DNA of 64,000 bases from Adiantum capillus-veneris. Taxonomy: Eukaryota; Streptophyta; Polypodiopsida; Polypodiales; Pteridaceae. A program made the position numbers and the translations under genes. Within the stretch, counting starts at the first letter, position 1. Each line of letters starts with the position of its first letter. Positions 32,869 through 45,669 of this stretch are shown piece by piece. The stretch spans positions 69,511,370 to 69,575,369 of the forward strand of contig CM043952.1 of the NCBI GenBank assembly GCA_014529385.2. The letters run 5' to 3'. Under the pieces are notes generated by a model. The model had not been told where the DNA came from and did no database searches. It was given only the letters and a program-made list of their open reading frames with translations.

Positions 32869-34720
32869 GAAGTGCAGGAATTTATGCGCATTGTGGGTTT
32901 TACAGGCGTTTCATGTTTCAAGACTCTTACATGAAGAAGTACCTGAGGGTATCCATGATGATCTTCCAGATTCGTATCTGCTTAACATAAAATGGTTCCA
33001 AGGTGGAGTGAAGAGGTCATTTCCCTACTCATGATCGGGTCATTACAGGTAGAAAGATAAACATCAACTATACATCAAACACGAAATCTCCAGCTTTTAG
33101 CAGGACAATTGTACAAGCACGGTAAGGATGGGATTTTGAGACTATGCGTACAACCTGAAGAATCCGACTATCACCTCAAAGAGGCTCATATACAAAATAC
33201 GGGGTTTCACAATGGAGAAACAAAAACATTCCAACGGCTAAAGAGACTGGGAGTCTACTGGAAAAACATGGAACACAGTGTCCATACATATGTAAAATCA
33301 TGTGATATTTGTATAAAACAACCTCCAGTGGAACATGCCACCCTGTTTCAAGTAGTACAAGCACCCAAATTGAGTACTCACATAACTGAGTACTTAACAA
33401 ACAAGGACTTCCCTAAGGGATGGGACAAGGCAACAATGAAAACTATAGAAGAGGAGGCCAAACACTATCTGCTAATTGCCAACCAACTGTATAGGCAGGA
33501 AAAAGACGAATAACTACAATTGTGTGCTACCGAAAGCGAATATCATGTTATCCTAGAATAAGCGCATTCAGTCAGCCAGGGGGACATTTCTTTACTGATA
33601 AAATGACAAAGCTAGTGCTACACTCAGGCATATGGTGGCCAACTCTATTTAGGGATGCAAAGACCTATGTCAAACGATGTGATGAATGTCAAGGCACAAA
33701 ACCACCCCTACGAAGAGATGAAATGGCATTAGGGCCAATGATGGGGGTACACGCTTTTGCCAAATAAGACATCGACTTTATTGCTCCCATCATACCTCCA
33801 GGATACAGGTCGCGTGCACAATACATCATAGTAGTAGACTACATGACGAAATGGATGGAAGCGAAGGCAACACAAAAAAATGATGCAGGAACAACAACTC
33901 GGTTCCTTTTTGAACATATCTTTACAAGATATGGTCTACCCATCAAAATAGTGAGTGAGAGTGGAACACACTTTCTAAACAGCGTCATTGAAAGCCCCCT
34001 TGATGAATTCATGGTGGTCCATCGCAAATTAGCACCCTATCACCCGCAAGCTAACAGGAAAGCAGAGAGTACCAACAAAATCTTATGCACGGTACTCACC
34101 AAAATAGTTAGTGACTCACGAAATGATTGGGATCAAAAGCTACACACTACACTATAGGTTTACACAGTAGATTTTAAAACTTCCATCGGGACGACTCCAT
34201 TACACTTGGTGTTCGGGATTAATGAGATTCTACCCATGGAATTCTTAATCCATGCGTCCCTACAAGCTGCAACACAATCAGGGTGGATGGGCCACGAGCT
34301 ATCAGAAACACTAGATACCCTGGAGCAACTAGATGAAACCATAATGAGAGCAATAGTTGGGACATATGCTCAGAAAAAACAAATGAAGGCTTTCCATGAT
34401 CAACATATATGTGATTAGCAAGGAGTTCCAGAAAGGGAATTACATTTTAATGTATATCCTCAAACAACACTCAAAAAAACTTAAAAAGCGAGGGATGGGG
34501 CCTTTTGTAATACATGATATATCACAAAACGGCGCCATCAAGCTTGCAGCATTAGTAGATGAGGAGATGCCTAATTGTATGAGTGGCTGTAGATTAAGGA
34601 AATATCTTCTTCCGCTGACACCAGAAGAACTCAAAACAACACATCAGCAGATCAACGCAGAAGTCAAGCACATGACATTTGGGAACAGGCACAATAGGAA
34701 GCCAAAATCAGAATATTAAA
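32840..34720 (+). pseudogene. Gypsy-type pol remnant with duplicated integrase zinc domain
   Basis: Starts with an RT-end segment (EVQEFMRIVGF, about 32858-32895), then a deletion. A first H2C2-type domain follows at about 33170-33330 (LKEAHIQNTGFHNG ... CDIC). A linker comes next (KGWDKATMKTIEEEAKHYLL), then a second H2C2 domain at about 33570-33700 (LVLHSGIWWPTLF ... CDEC). The integrase core is at 33770-34157 (DYMTKWMEAKA; SESGTHF where SDNGTHF is usual; NRKAESTNK where the catalytic Glu motif is expected). The C-terminal part reaches 34719 (KKRGMGPFVI). Several stops and shifts. Two zinc domains in tandem are uncommon. This is a different family from Gypsy 1 and 2. Confidence 0.75.
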
Positions 34721-34785
34721 GCACAAGGACCATGTATGGGAACCTCTACAATCACCACCTGCTCCAATTCAACGGTATTCTCCAA

Positions 34786-35113
34786 CGGTGGTCACGAAAA
34801 TCTGGGTTAAAAACTGTCCATCATGCAAACCAATCCAAAGAAATTGTGGATACCAAACCGACAAAGCAATAGAAGCTAGCCTACATTGCCTCAACAAAAA
34901 TCCAACCACGACAAATCACCCAAGGTTTTTGTCAGGAAACCTAGGCCAATCCAACATCAACATCGACAACCAAAAGACGTCAAGTGGGTATGGAAACCAA
35001 AGCAAACTCGCTCACAAGATGCCTCTTCAAGGGAGTCCACACCAAAGCAATTTGAGTTGTGCCCAAAAAAAATCCCTCAATCAAAACAACAAGTAGGGTC
35101 ACATCTTCTATAG
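34786..35113 (+). pseudogene. Basic/Gln-rich tail ORF after the pol remnant
   Basis: A short frame with RKPRPIQHQHRQPKDVKW and KPKQTRSQD. It is basic and low in complexity and could be a degraded linker or tail of the same element. No family recognised. Confidence 0.25.
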
Positions 35114-35354
35114 GTCACCGTCAAACACAAAGCGCGTCTTCTACAACTACTACTATTCGGACCATGCAGCTTCAACGTAACCTCCCCATCAACCAACACT
35201 GAACATATTATTAAGCACCCCTCTCTTGCACCACATTTTTTTCCCCCATCCATATCCTACCTTGGCATCATAGAGCCACACTATATGGCTATGCATAGAC
35301 ACATACTTCGTTCCCATGCACCCTAACACATGTCCGTATAGGACGACTCACTCC

Positions 35355-35368
35355 AAGAAGGGGGAAAA
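35355..35368 (+). other. Polypurine tract of the third Gypsy-type element
   Basis: AAGAAGGGGGAAAA followed directly by TG (35369), so a 3' LTR probably starts there (TGCAGCAGG). I could not find its other end or a matching 5' LTR in the window. Confidence 0.5.
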
Positions 35369-36240
35369 TGCAGCAGGATTATCATTTTGTATATATTATT
35401 ATCATATTATATCTTTTCTTTTTTTTATTTTCTTTTCTTTTCTTTTCTTTTCTTTTCCTTTAAAGCAAGCTTTCTAGAGCCTTATAAACTCTTAGACGGA
35501 ATAATCATGAGCCATACCGACACCATCTAATACTGGGTTAATAATATGTGTGTATGAGAGACTACATTAATTTTGGCCAACTAATAATAATTGTAAATAA
35601 TTTTCTTTTACCAAAAACCTAAAAACAACAGATAATCAACAAAATGTGATAAGTTAAGCCAAGAAAGTTGGAATTGAATATTGAAAGCAAACACTGAAAT
35701 TTCAAAGCAGGGGCTTCTAACATGGAAGATATGAAAAGATTCGGTACACGATGGATTTTGAGCCAACTTCTAAAGGATCAAAACTGTAGATCGAACGTCA
35801 TTTGTCGACCAAAGATCAGAATGAAGAACGATTCAAATTGCAGGTGATATGAACAACAAGATATGATCAATGGAGGTAAGTATGAATGGGGCATCCCGGG
35901 TAGACTAGGAACATACAGTCATATGGGACAACATAAGCTCATTTTCCTTTAGAGAGAGAGAGCCATAGAAGCATAGGGTTTTCGTCTTTGTTTCTTCCTG
36001 CTGTGACTACCTCGGCATCTCTTACTACACCGGATTTGATAGGTATGATCGTTAACCCTATAAGAACATTTATGTAAGTCCCATATTGGATTAATATTGC
36101 CAAAACAACAGACCAGAGCAGTACAAAGTCACAAAATATGCAAACTATCATGGCCAATGGGGGATTTCAAAACCCATCCAAAACCAAAAACCTTTCATCA
36201 GTAGACCCCAAGTAGCTGACAAAATTAGGTAGGGCAAAAA
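35369..36240 (+). repeat. Probable 3' LTR region, end not determined
   Basis: Begins TGCAGCAGG after the polypurine tract and contains a (TTTTC)n microsatellite at about 35408-35462. No gene recognised. The extent is uncertain. Confidence 0.35.
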
Positions 36241-36258
36241 CAACTGCAAAGTTGGTGG

Positions 36259-37490
36259 AACATGGATCGCGATCCATGTTCCTCAAACCCTAAAATCAAA
36301 AAAGTTTGTATAGAAGCATCCACAGGTGGCCAAGAACAACCTCCCCTAGCTAGAATTGCAAAATGCTTCCCAACATGGATTGCGATCCATGTACGTTTTT
36401 ACCAAAATCAGGGCAGGAGTGGTTCACTAGAGCTGGGGAATACAAAAATATGACTGGTGCTTCAAAAATAATCGCAAAAATTGCTCCTAAAATCATCAAG
36501 TCCTCCTAGTTTGCTACCTTCAGTTTGCAAATGGTCTTTTTGCCATTTTCAAAGGAAAAAATGGTATGATTCTAGCAAAAACTCATGGAAAGGAAAAATG
36601 GTATGATTCTAGCAAAACTCATGGATTAGGGCTAAAAGTAGAGTTCTTACGGAGTTTTCATTTGATGCTTTAGCCAATTGGGAAGCTTCACACTCTCCTC
36701 AAAGCCTATCATCAAGGAAATGTAACTTAAGGGTGTTTTAGGGTCAAAACCAAGCAAAAGATTACCTGCAAAGAGATGCAATTTTCTTGGATCAATTTGT
36801 CTCCTCAAATCGATTCAGATTCGGGTGGAATTTGACAAGGAGCTAAGAAAAGCTGTGAATTCCAGGCACAAATCATCGGGAATCGAGGCAATAACAGATT
36901 TCAAGCAAAGGATGTGCCCAAAAGTGGATCCAAAAAACAGATATGGTCAAGACGGAAAAAACATGGCCATAAATTGGGAAATGGGGTAAACTAAGAAAAA
37001 AACATGTCCAGATTGGAAAATATTTCACCAGTTTTCTAGGAAGACCTATGGGAACATATGTGCAAAGAAACTGTATCAAAATTCCTCCCAACATGGATCG
37101 CAATCCATGTACCTTTTTGCCCAAATAAAGAAAAATCCATACCATTTGGCCTAGTATGCTCAAAGAAGTCAATCCATGAAGTTTCAAGCCATTTGAATTC
37201 CAAAATCCACTTCAAAATGCCAAATTTCTCTTACTAGATTTCCAAAAATTAGCCTAAGTACCACTCCAATGATCCAAGTCTCAAAATTTTTGGACCAAGG
37301 CATCATCTAGATGAACCCTACCAAATGGTATCATCAGATTTTCAAAAGGTTGTCCAACATGGATTGCGATCCATGTACCTTAAACCCTAAATCCAGAGAA
37401 ATTTGCACAGTAGTATCTCCATATGCCCAGGAACAACTCCCCTAGTTGGATTTTCAAAATGCTTCCCAACATGGATCGTGATCCATGTAC
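36259..37490. repeat. Five copies of a 21-22-bp palindrome in repeated pairs
   Basis: AACATGGATCGCGATCCATGTT and variants at 36259-36280, 36372-36392, 37090-37110, 37356-37376 and 37468-37488. Copies 1-2 and 4-5 form pairs 112-113 bp apart with similar intervening sequence, including AACCCTAAA and AACAACCTCCCCTAG or close variants. The duplicated unit is therefore longer than the palindrome itself. A degenerate copy is near 42197. Most substitutions fall at the centre (CGCG, TGCG, CGCA, CGTG). No gene is seen in this stretch. Confidence 0.85.
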
Positions 37491-37693
37491 CTTTTTGCCA
37501 AAATTCATCTGTTACACTATTTCCTTGTGCCTATAGTAATCCTAGATGCACTGGTGAAATTTGGTCAAATTTGGGGTAGTTTTGAAAAGTTATGCTCATT
37601 TTTCATTTTAAGATCAAAGTTTGCGTTTCTTCAACTTTTCAACAATTCTGATTAATTGCTAAACCCTATTTCCAATGCTAAACTGACCACAGG

Positions 37694-38310
37694 ATGACTC
37701 AAAGGAAAGGACAAAGGAAGTGGGAAGCTGCACCTTATGAGATAACAGATATCTCCTCAAATGGGAAGGCTCATATCACCAAACGGGTACTTGAAGCAAT
37801 ACCGACTAACATATTCATCGAAAGATTTCAAGCCGCGGACGGAGAGATAGTGAAAACCACTATCTTCCCAAGGAAAATATGGACACTGCAGATGCCTACA
37901 ATTGGACAACTTTCTATGATTACTGCCCTGGGGAACGGACTTTAGATGTGCTCATGAACTCATAAGCTCAATTCAAGACAATGGGAAAGCCACTATGACT
38001 GACAAAGATGGGGCAATAGTCAAGGTTAAGATCAAAACAGAAATTATCAATGAAGCTCTTCATCTACAGCAAGGGATGCACAATATATTGCAAAAGACAA
38101 TGAAAAAGCTTTTTTGAAGCAAAGAGGCCACAAGTTGACATATCAAGATTTGATCTACTCAAAAACCGAATTTTTGTTGTGCCTCATATCGCAACACTTC
38201 AAAGTGCAGAAGCCACCAAGATATACAGAACCGCTATTGCACATGGCGTAATGGCAATGGGCTTGGCAAAGAGAAGAGTAGTCAACTGCGACTTCGGAAA
38301 TTGACTTCTT
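37694..38310 (+). pseudogene. Degraded retroelement-type leader ORF
   Basis: An open frame at 37694-37945 starts MTQRKGQRKWEAAPYEITD. Further pieces read TDKDGAIVKVKIKTEIINEA (about 37995-38055) and IFVVPHIATLQSAEATKIY (about 38165-38225), in different frames. The IVKVKIKTEIINEA piece resembles the EIKITVTHEDI piece of the 28608 pseudogene in spacing and character, so both may derive from related N-terminal ORFs. No catalytic motif seen. Confidence 0.4.
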
Positions 38311-39239
38311 GACAAGATTGTCGAAGCAAACCTGCAGGGGAGCCAAAAAAGAAAGACCTACATGAACGCGAGACTAATGCTAACGCGAATTGCCTATCAA
38401 AGCATTAGGCGTGATTGATGATCTACCACGTGCAGAAGCACAGATAGATCTGATTCACAAATCTAAAAGAGCAGTAAGACCTGCATCCACTAGGCCGCAA
38501 CAATAAGCTAAACAAACAAGGCAAAGTGTAACCAGAAAGGGCACTGACAATGAAAAGACAGAGCCGGATGCTTAGAGTAGCCAGGAAGCTGGGTCCCAAC
38601 AAATAGATACCCCTTCGGAGTACCAGTCTTTAGAAGAGGAGCATGACAGTCAGTTCTCCCTGGGATATACAAGATTGAGGAAGAAAATTGTCTGTGTGGC
38701 AGAGGCCATCCCAATTACTCAAGCTCGGAGAACAATGAAAGAAGCACAGGCGTTGAGGGAAAGAATCTGCCAACAAAATCCATTAGGAAGAGAGTGGGGT
38801 CTAGGAGGGCCTCTTTATTTGGCAGTTTAAGGAAGTCAAACCTTTTGTATTAAGAAAGTAATCAAAGGACAAGTTTTGAATTCAAATAGGCAAAACGGCT
38901 AGTTTATTTGAATTCAAAGTTTCCCTCCAAAATGGAATTTAAAATCTAGCAGGTAAAACCATATCATGTAGCATATCTATGGAAAGAGATTGACGTGTGG
39001 ATTGTAGATCTTTGATCTCCGCTCAAATTGGAGATCATATGTGAGAGTTATGGTAGGCGAAAAATCATAAAATTGTCCACCTTCTTTTTGGGGGGAAAAG
39101 TGCATCCTTTGACCACTCTTACACATCTCTTACACACCCACCATTCTTACACACATGGCATATACCTATTCATCATCAAAATGTTAATCACCTCCATAAG
39201 CTCATGGAAAATAAAGAGGCCTTGCTACACCCCATCCAC
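38311..39239. other. Unassigned, decayed coding-like and AT-rich sequence
   Basis: Scattered coding-like fragments with many stops to about 38830, then AT-rich sequence. No domain recognised. Confidence 0.3.
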
Positions 39240-41500
39240 TTAATAATGATGAAGAAAAAAGAAGTCAAGAAACAGAAGCTGATGATGAGAAAGAAGAAGA
39301 GAACGTTCCATTTCTATGCAGGTAGACAACAGCTCTAGAACAGATCAAGCAACAGAAAAGACAAGAAACCAAGGAGAATTGAGAGATTGCCAATGCCATG
39401 TGGCAACGGATCCAAAACAAGCTAAAACAAAAGATGGAGCTAAGAGAAAAAGAAGAGACAAAGAGACCACACGTCGATGATCTCGAATCATCTGATGAAT
39501 CCACTCGGACCAAGGAAGAGGAAGATAACTCACAAGGGAATGAAGAGAAAGACACGCTTGACCAGCAGGGTTAGGAATTTGATTCTCCTAAAGACAAGGA
39601 GGTACCTTCGGAGACTGCAACAGGAAAGACAAAAAGTATGTAGACCTCCCAGAGCAAGGAGCGGAGAAGGTGCAGTCGAAAGAAAAGAGAAATTAGGAAA
39701 CAAAGGCACAACCAAATCCTACCACAATTTCAGCAGCTATAGAAGAATTGAAGCTGAAGGAAAGGACAAGTGAAGAGGCTGGGACATCAGATCAGGGTCA
39801 AAGAAGCCAACAGAAACCAAGATTTCCTAAATTGCAAGCTGTAGTAGAAGAGGGAGAAGAAATGATCATGTCATTTGACATTGATGCCCATTTAGAGCAG
39901 ATCAAGCTCTAGTTATAATGCCAAAGGGCTCTCTACAACCTTTGCGAGCTAGAGCTGGAAGACACCAAAAGAGAGGCTTCTAAGGAAACTAAAAATACTT
40001 TGCAGTTAAAACAAAGAATAGAGGGATTAGAGAAAGCACATCTACAAGTCCAATCTGAGTTGCAAAGAGAACAGGAAATGCAGCCTACTATTACAAGGAG
40101 GTGCAATAGTTTAATGAGGCAAATACTACCCTGCAAGTCGAGCAGCAGTGCCTCGAGCAGGAACTAACCAAAGAAAGGAAATAGAACAAAAAGCTGCAAG
40201 AGTTGTACACGGTGGTGGAAGGACTCTGACCCAGCTTTTAGCCATTCAAGAAACTCCCACCTCCTCAACCATGACTGCTAGATCAACCCCCCTTAACCAA
40301 GAGGTTAAAGATCTAAAAGAGGCCCTTGCTCAGGAAAAGTATGATAGAAAAATCATGACAGCAAGACATAGGGCACTGCAAAAAGCCAAAGACAAGGAAA
40401 TAGAAGATGCAGTTGGCAGAGGCACGGGGGAACTTAAAGATTCTAAGGGCAATTCAAGCAAAGCCTCAATAAACAACCCCAATGGACTTTGAACAAGAAG
40501 GAGGATTTGAGAAATCCACATTCAAAGCTCACCAAACAGATGTGCCAACTACAAGCACTGGAAAAGCAATGCACAAATCTGTAGATCCAGCCACGACATC
40601 CATTCCAGATTTGTCCAAGGAAGAAATTGAGCACTGGATCTCAAAAGTCAAAGAATCCTTGCACAAAGAATACCTGCAGTATGAATTGAGAGTGCTAGAA
40701 TTGACTACAGTACTCATGATCACTCCAGATGAGGTGGTAAAAACCCTCGGGCATGAGATGATCACCCTGACATTGATGCAACATGACGCTAGATTGTGGC
40801 AGAAAATAATGCTACTTGACTTGAACCAAATAGCCAAGGGGATTACAGGGATGTTCCTATCACCGTAGTTCAAATTCAGAACATTATTGACAATCAACCC
40901 CTCTGACGAAAGAAGTGTTTTGAGCAATAACCAATAGATGAAACCTACTAGCTACAGGAACGCTCCGCAACACCTCAAGATCGACCCAACTTACTGTCCC
41001 ATCAACAAATGACAATCGTGGGACAACTTTTACTCTTGGCAAAGCAAAAGGCCGGCGGTATTGAACTACCTAGTCATAACAAAACCAATCAATTACAACC
41101 CCCCTTCAAAGAAGTATATGGGTTAGACACTCAAAGGGGTCATTAACATGATGAAGAAGATCCTGGATCTCGCATGCCAGATGGTCATGAAAATTTCCAA
41201 GATGCTAATCACCTACATAAGGGATTTCAATGATATAGAGGCAGCGGATCATCCCCAAAAAAGTTTTGTGGAAGGCACAAGAGGGCTCTGGTAGAATATG
41301 GAGATAGAAATCCCAAGCAAGAATGTTATCATGGGATTGTATGCAAGAGTCATGTTCCTGCCCTCCCACTACATGCAAACTTTTGAGGAGGCTTTTCATG
41401 ACCGGATTCTTCTAGGTGAACTCCTCCATATTCAATCCTATGACAAAATATATGTCAGGACGCCATATAGCATATCAAATTACTCTCAGCAATAACCCTT
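39240..41500 (+). pseudogene. Degraded coiled-coil-rich ORF before a polypurine tract
   Basis: Several frames on the plus strand: Lys/Glu-rich pieces at 39300-39900, then 40148-40492 (EVKDLKEALAQEKYDRKIM, helical heptad-like) and 40482-40868 (STIPDLSKEEIEHWI-like region, then YELRVLELTTVLMITPDEV). Then 41140-41495 (YIRDFNDIEAADHP, YMQTFEEAFHDRILLGELL). Overlaps and stops indicate decay of one long protein with a central coiled coil. It lies directly upstream of a polypurine tract and has no visible pol, so it may be a 3'-located ORF or a deletion derivative. Function unknown. Confidence 0.4.
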
Positions 41501-41628
41501 TCAAAGAGCTGGCAGCAAAAGTAGATATGAAGGCAAGAGCGTTGAAGTTCAGGCACCTTACTGCAACGCTAGAGAAAAGACAGTAGACTACACTCAGAGA
41601 TAGATTGCACAAGGACGTGCAATGAATA

Positions 41629-42276
41629 GGAAGGGGAGAATGTTTGGTGGAGACAATTGACTGACACGTAACAGACGGATATACACCAAACCCTGTAATA
41701 CTTGCTCATTTTTTCGAACAAAGTTGTGTAATTAAGCTAATGAAGATTTGTAATTGTAATATATTTTGGTATACCCTCTCAGCCTCTATGAGTCTACACC
41801 CCTTGTAAGTGGCTGAATGGCCGTGGGAAAGTTTCCTTAGCCTTTAAGTCAAAACCCTTAGTTTTAGACTAAAGGATATCCTTAGCTAAGGAGAGTTTTG
41901 AACGTTCACTGTGAGAAGCTTCTTGCTGCTACAAATTGTAATCCACTTTTCTCCTTGACTGGTAATCAGAATTCATTTTCAAATAGCACATTGTGTTTTT
42001 TGTCTCTTGCTCTACAATCTAAGTATAACCATTCTCAATTCTAATGTGGTTTGAGATGCATTGCTTGTGAGCTAAATGCATTGATTTGAAGGTTTAAATG
42101 GTTGTTTTTTTATGTTTTGACCATGGATAAGTGATTATATGCTTAAGGGAGACCTTTTCGTATAGTTCTATTTCAATTTTCTACACATTTTTTGTGATGG
42201 ATCGTGATTTATGTACCTTCCCAGATGATTGTAAAACTTGGTAGGATTGTGCCTCTTGGTGTTGTAATACCTCTCC
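41629..42276 (+). repeat. Polypurine tract and probable LTR
   Basis: AGGAAGGGGAGAA at about 41628-41640 is followed by TGTTTGGTGGAG, the expected start of a 3' LTR. The sequence to about 42276 is AT-rich and non-coding. The right end and the partner LTR were not found. Confidence 0.4.
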
Positions 42277-42955
42277 TTAACACTAGAATGGTAATAGGAC
42301 ACTTTTATGTCCTTGAACACTTTTGTGTCCTATTAAGTGACCATTTTGCTTGAATTATTTGAAGAGTATGAGAATGTATTTCTAGGTTCTATATATCCAC
42401 AAAGTTGCCTTATGAGCTGAAAAAAACTTAGCATTTTTTTTGGAGTATCGATCTCACCATTAACCTTACTCTTGCCCAACATTTTTGAACCTGAACTGTG
42501 TGAAAAAACGGGTGTTGTTTTTGGCTTTTTTTCAATTTTTGGCAACTATACCACTCTAAACTTCATGTTTGTGAGGTTTAGATGGCTAGAGGTTAGGCCT
42601 TCATAGTTCTCAACATGTTTTGATGCTTGTAGGGAGAGCTAAGTGTTAAAATTGAAAGTTATGACCAATTTACAAGAATTGCATAATCCTCTTTTTTGGC
42701 CAAAACTAGCACTTTTATGATTTTTTTGGGGGCTTTCTTGATATCCAAATTCAATTTTGATTGTGTAAGTGTAATATATAGCATAAAGCTAATCTTCCTT
42801 GAGTTTTGGGGGACCTAATATGCTATGTAGCATAGTATATGATGATGGTTGAGTTTTTTGATTGTCCTGAAGAATACGATACATTTTAGAGTAGCAAGTA
42901 TAACTTTCTCAATATTGCTAGTTTCTTAGGCCAATTGTGTGTATTTTGTAGGTAG
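42277..42955. mobile_element. Second TTAA element, left part
   Basis: TTAA at 42277-42280, then CACTAGAATGGTAA and sequence co-linear with 28973-29650, with point differences. It is interrupted at 42956 by Gypsy element 2 and continues at 55321. Confidence 0.85.
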
Positions 42956-43214
42956 TGAAGCGGTCCGGGGCGGGCAACAAGAAGAGCAACCTCTAGACAC
43001 CCTTCAAGGCTCCCGTGCTTCTCAATGGGGCTGGGGCACAACACAACACAAACCAAATCAACAAACCCCCAGCCAAATCCCAACTACACAAGGGGCACCA
43101 CCTAGTTTAAGAGAGAACTAGGATGCAAAAGAGGAGAATCGTTAGAGCAACCCACAAACAAGCAAGGAATTTACACTAACCCTAACACCAATGGAACACT
43201 CTCACACACTAAAA

Positions 43215-43260
<46 letters not shown>

Positions 43261-45641
43261 TGCTCGGGCTGCTTTGAAGTGTATCGTTAATGATCAAGCA
43301 AACATAAATATATATATGTAAGAAAGAGAGAGAAGGGGGAAGGGGGTGCTTGTTGCACTAATGCCTTCTTACAAATCTGTCATGACCAATCAAAGTGAGA
43401 TTAGTATTTGTTCAACATAGCCTGAGTAAATTACACCACAACACATCACAAGAAAAAAGCCACCCCAATCACTATATTAAGGCCAGGGGAGTCCTCTCCA
43501 CCCTGTCGCCCTCTTACAGCATGTGGGATTTATGGCTAAATTGATAACAATACCCGGAGACAAGCTATCAAGAACTTACATAAAACACCAAGACACTTAC
43601 ACATCATTATTGTCCATGACTTCACGTTGGAAGGGAGACAAGGTATCCATGCTTAGTCCAAATTCACCCTCCTTGATTCAGCAAATGTTGGGCTTACTCT
43701 GGTAGGAGAAATGATAGATTTCCTACTCTCAATTTAATGATCACTCTCTCTTACAATGGCATAGAGTTCCCTTGCTAATTACCCCTAATACAACACATAC
43801 ATATGCCTAATGCCAATGAGATTCCACTCAAGAGCTCCTTCTCAAGAGCTTGAGCTTGGCTTCTCAAGCTATAGCATAGTGCTCTTTCTTCTCTCCCTTT
43901 TTGTGCTAGCTACACCCTCCTTTTATAGCAATTTTGAAGGCTAGGGTTACTCCTCTAACCATGGTTGGGTTAGAGTTTCAGCAATTTATCTAATTTCTTG
44001 TGCTTGGAATTATCAAGAAGTTGGTGGGGAAAGAGAGAGGAGATAAATGGAGGTGATAGGACTTTTCATAGTGGGTTAGTGCTAGTAGAGTTAGTATTAA
44101 TTTACAAATGGAATTGGATATTTACAATGGGAGTATCCATGTAGGATACAAATAAGGAAGAAAAACTCTTAAGAGGTAAGAAAAGGTGGATTTCTTACAA
44201 GGTTGATGCTCCAAGTGTCTTGAGTAGGGCCAATTTTGACACTTGTTGACGGTCCACTAGCTTTGACGGTACATTTTTTCTCCACTCTTGACCTTCCTTG
44301 AGAGACAAGGTAATTGAAGCTGAGTAATCAACCACCATGATGCTGTCTTTTAAGAGAAGAGGCTGAATTTTGTGGTTTTTTTTATAGATATGGGTAATTT
44401 GGAGGAGGAAAAATGAGACTAGGTGGTCAATTTTGGAATGGAATTGTGTGTGGGAGGTATGAGTTCACCATGGTTTCTCTTATTCTTCAAGGTTGAGGAG
44501 AAGGTGAGTAGGGTGCAGAGAGGAGTGGTGAGAGAGGTGGGGATGATGAGTGGAGAAATGTGTGTGAAAGAGGAAAATGATAAAGTGGAAGAGAGAGTGT
44601 GGCTGCATAGCATGGGAAAACCGGGGTCCACTAATAAAGTCATAGCTCACAGCTCGTAGCTCCAAAAAGATGAAAAAATTTGAGGCAAAAGTTCAGCCGA
44701 CGATCTACAACTTTTGTTTGTATGACCTTTTCAAATTCGGAGAGCAAGTGAACTTTAAAAATTCAGCAAAACCGACCGTTTTTTTCCACTGCACAAGGTC
44801 CTTGTGGGGTCCTTCTTTGGATGATTCTTTTGAATACCTCCAAGACTGAGCCCTCCATAGTGCATGTATGCATGTCACCTACCCTTGACCTTATTTGGTA
44901 GGTCTATAATTGAAGATATTGTTGAGATCATGATATAAGTGAATAGTACAACTAAGAAAATCAAATATTGAGGGGTCTAAAAAATATGTACATGTCAAAT
45001 ATAAATAATATAAGTGGAAAAAATATAAAGGGGTCAAAAGAAATCTCTCTCATTATGAGGCTACCATAAAAAGATAAATATTTTTGGTGTTCTAATTTTT
45101 TAGAAAAAAACAAAAATAGATGTAGGAAGGGAAAAATCACAGTAGTGAAAAAATATACACATAAATAAAACTAGTTTTTTTGGATTTTTGTTGGGGTGGA
45201 GTTACACCAAATATAAGAGAAGCTTACATGAAAATATTTCTATATGGAATAAAGAGTATGAAAAATGGTAAGAAAAATTGTGGTAATGGTGAGGCAATGT
45301 ACAGAGCATAAATAACACACACCTAGGTAGAAATATTTAAATAAATACCAAAATAAATATGAAAAAATCATTTATTTAGGCCCTATATACAAAGAAATAT
45401 TTACATACGCATGGGCCATAAAATACTTATATTTTTTATATTTTATATTTTTTTGGCTCAACTAGCCCAATGCCTAGCTAATTGAGGGTTTTTTATTTCA
45501 GTAAGGAGATATGGGAAATGTCCCCTAACTCACACGCACCTATATACAGTGAAAGGGTGAGGGTAACCACAGTGTTTGAGTGATTTGATAGGGGGGGATA
45601 ACTCACTATGGCAATCACAGAGAACCCAAAAACGGCTATCA
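42956..45641 (-). repeat. Gypsy 2 3' LTR
   Basis: 2,686 bp. In element orientation it begins TGATAGCC and ends CCGCTTCA. It contains a (GA)n run near 43213-43257 and the TATA-like CTATAAAAGG at 43919-43928 (minus). It shares termini and overall design with the Gypsy 1 LTR. Confidence 0.93.
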
Positions 45642-45658
45642 TTAGCCCTCCCCCAGGA
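45642..45658 (-). other. Gypsy 2 polypurine tract
   Basis: The minus strand reads TCCTGGGGGAGGGCTAA directly before the 3' LTR, identical to Gypsy 1. Confidence 0.82.
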
Positions 45659-45669
45659 TGATGGTATAT

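Noticed and set aside
36873-37187. 104-codon minus-strand ORF overlapping the palindrome region
   Set aside because: It overlaps the palindrome repeats and has low-complexity hydrophobic content; no support as coding.
43200-43330. Separate gene or satellite around the (GA)n run in the Gypsy 2 LTR
   Set aside because: The same sequence is at 52860-53000 in the other LTR, so it is simply part of the LTR.
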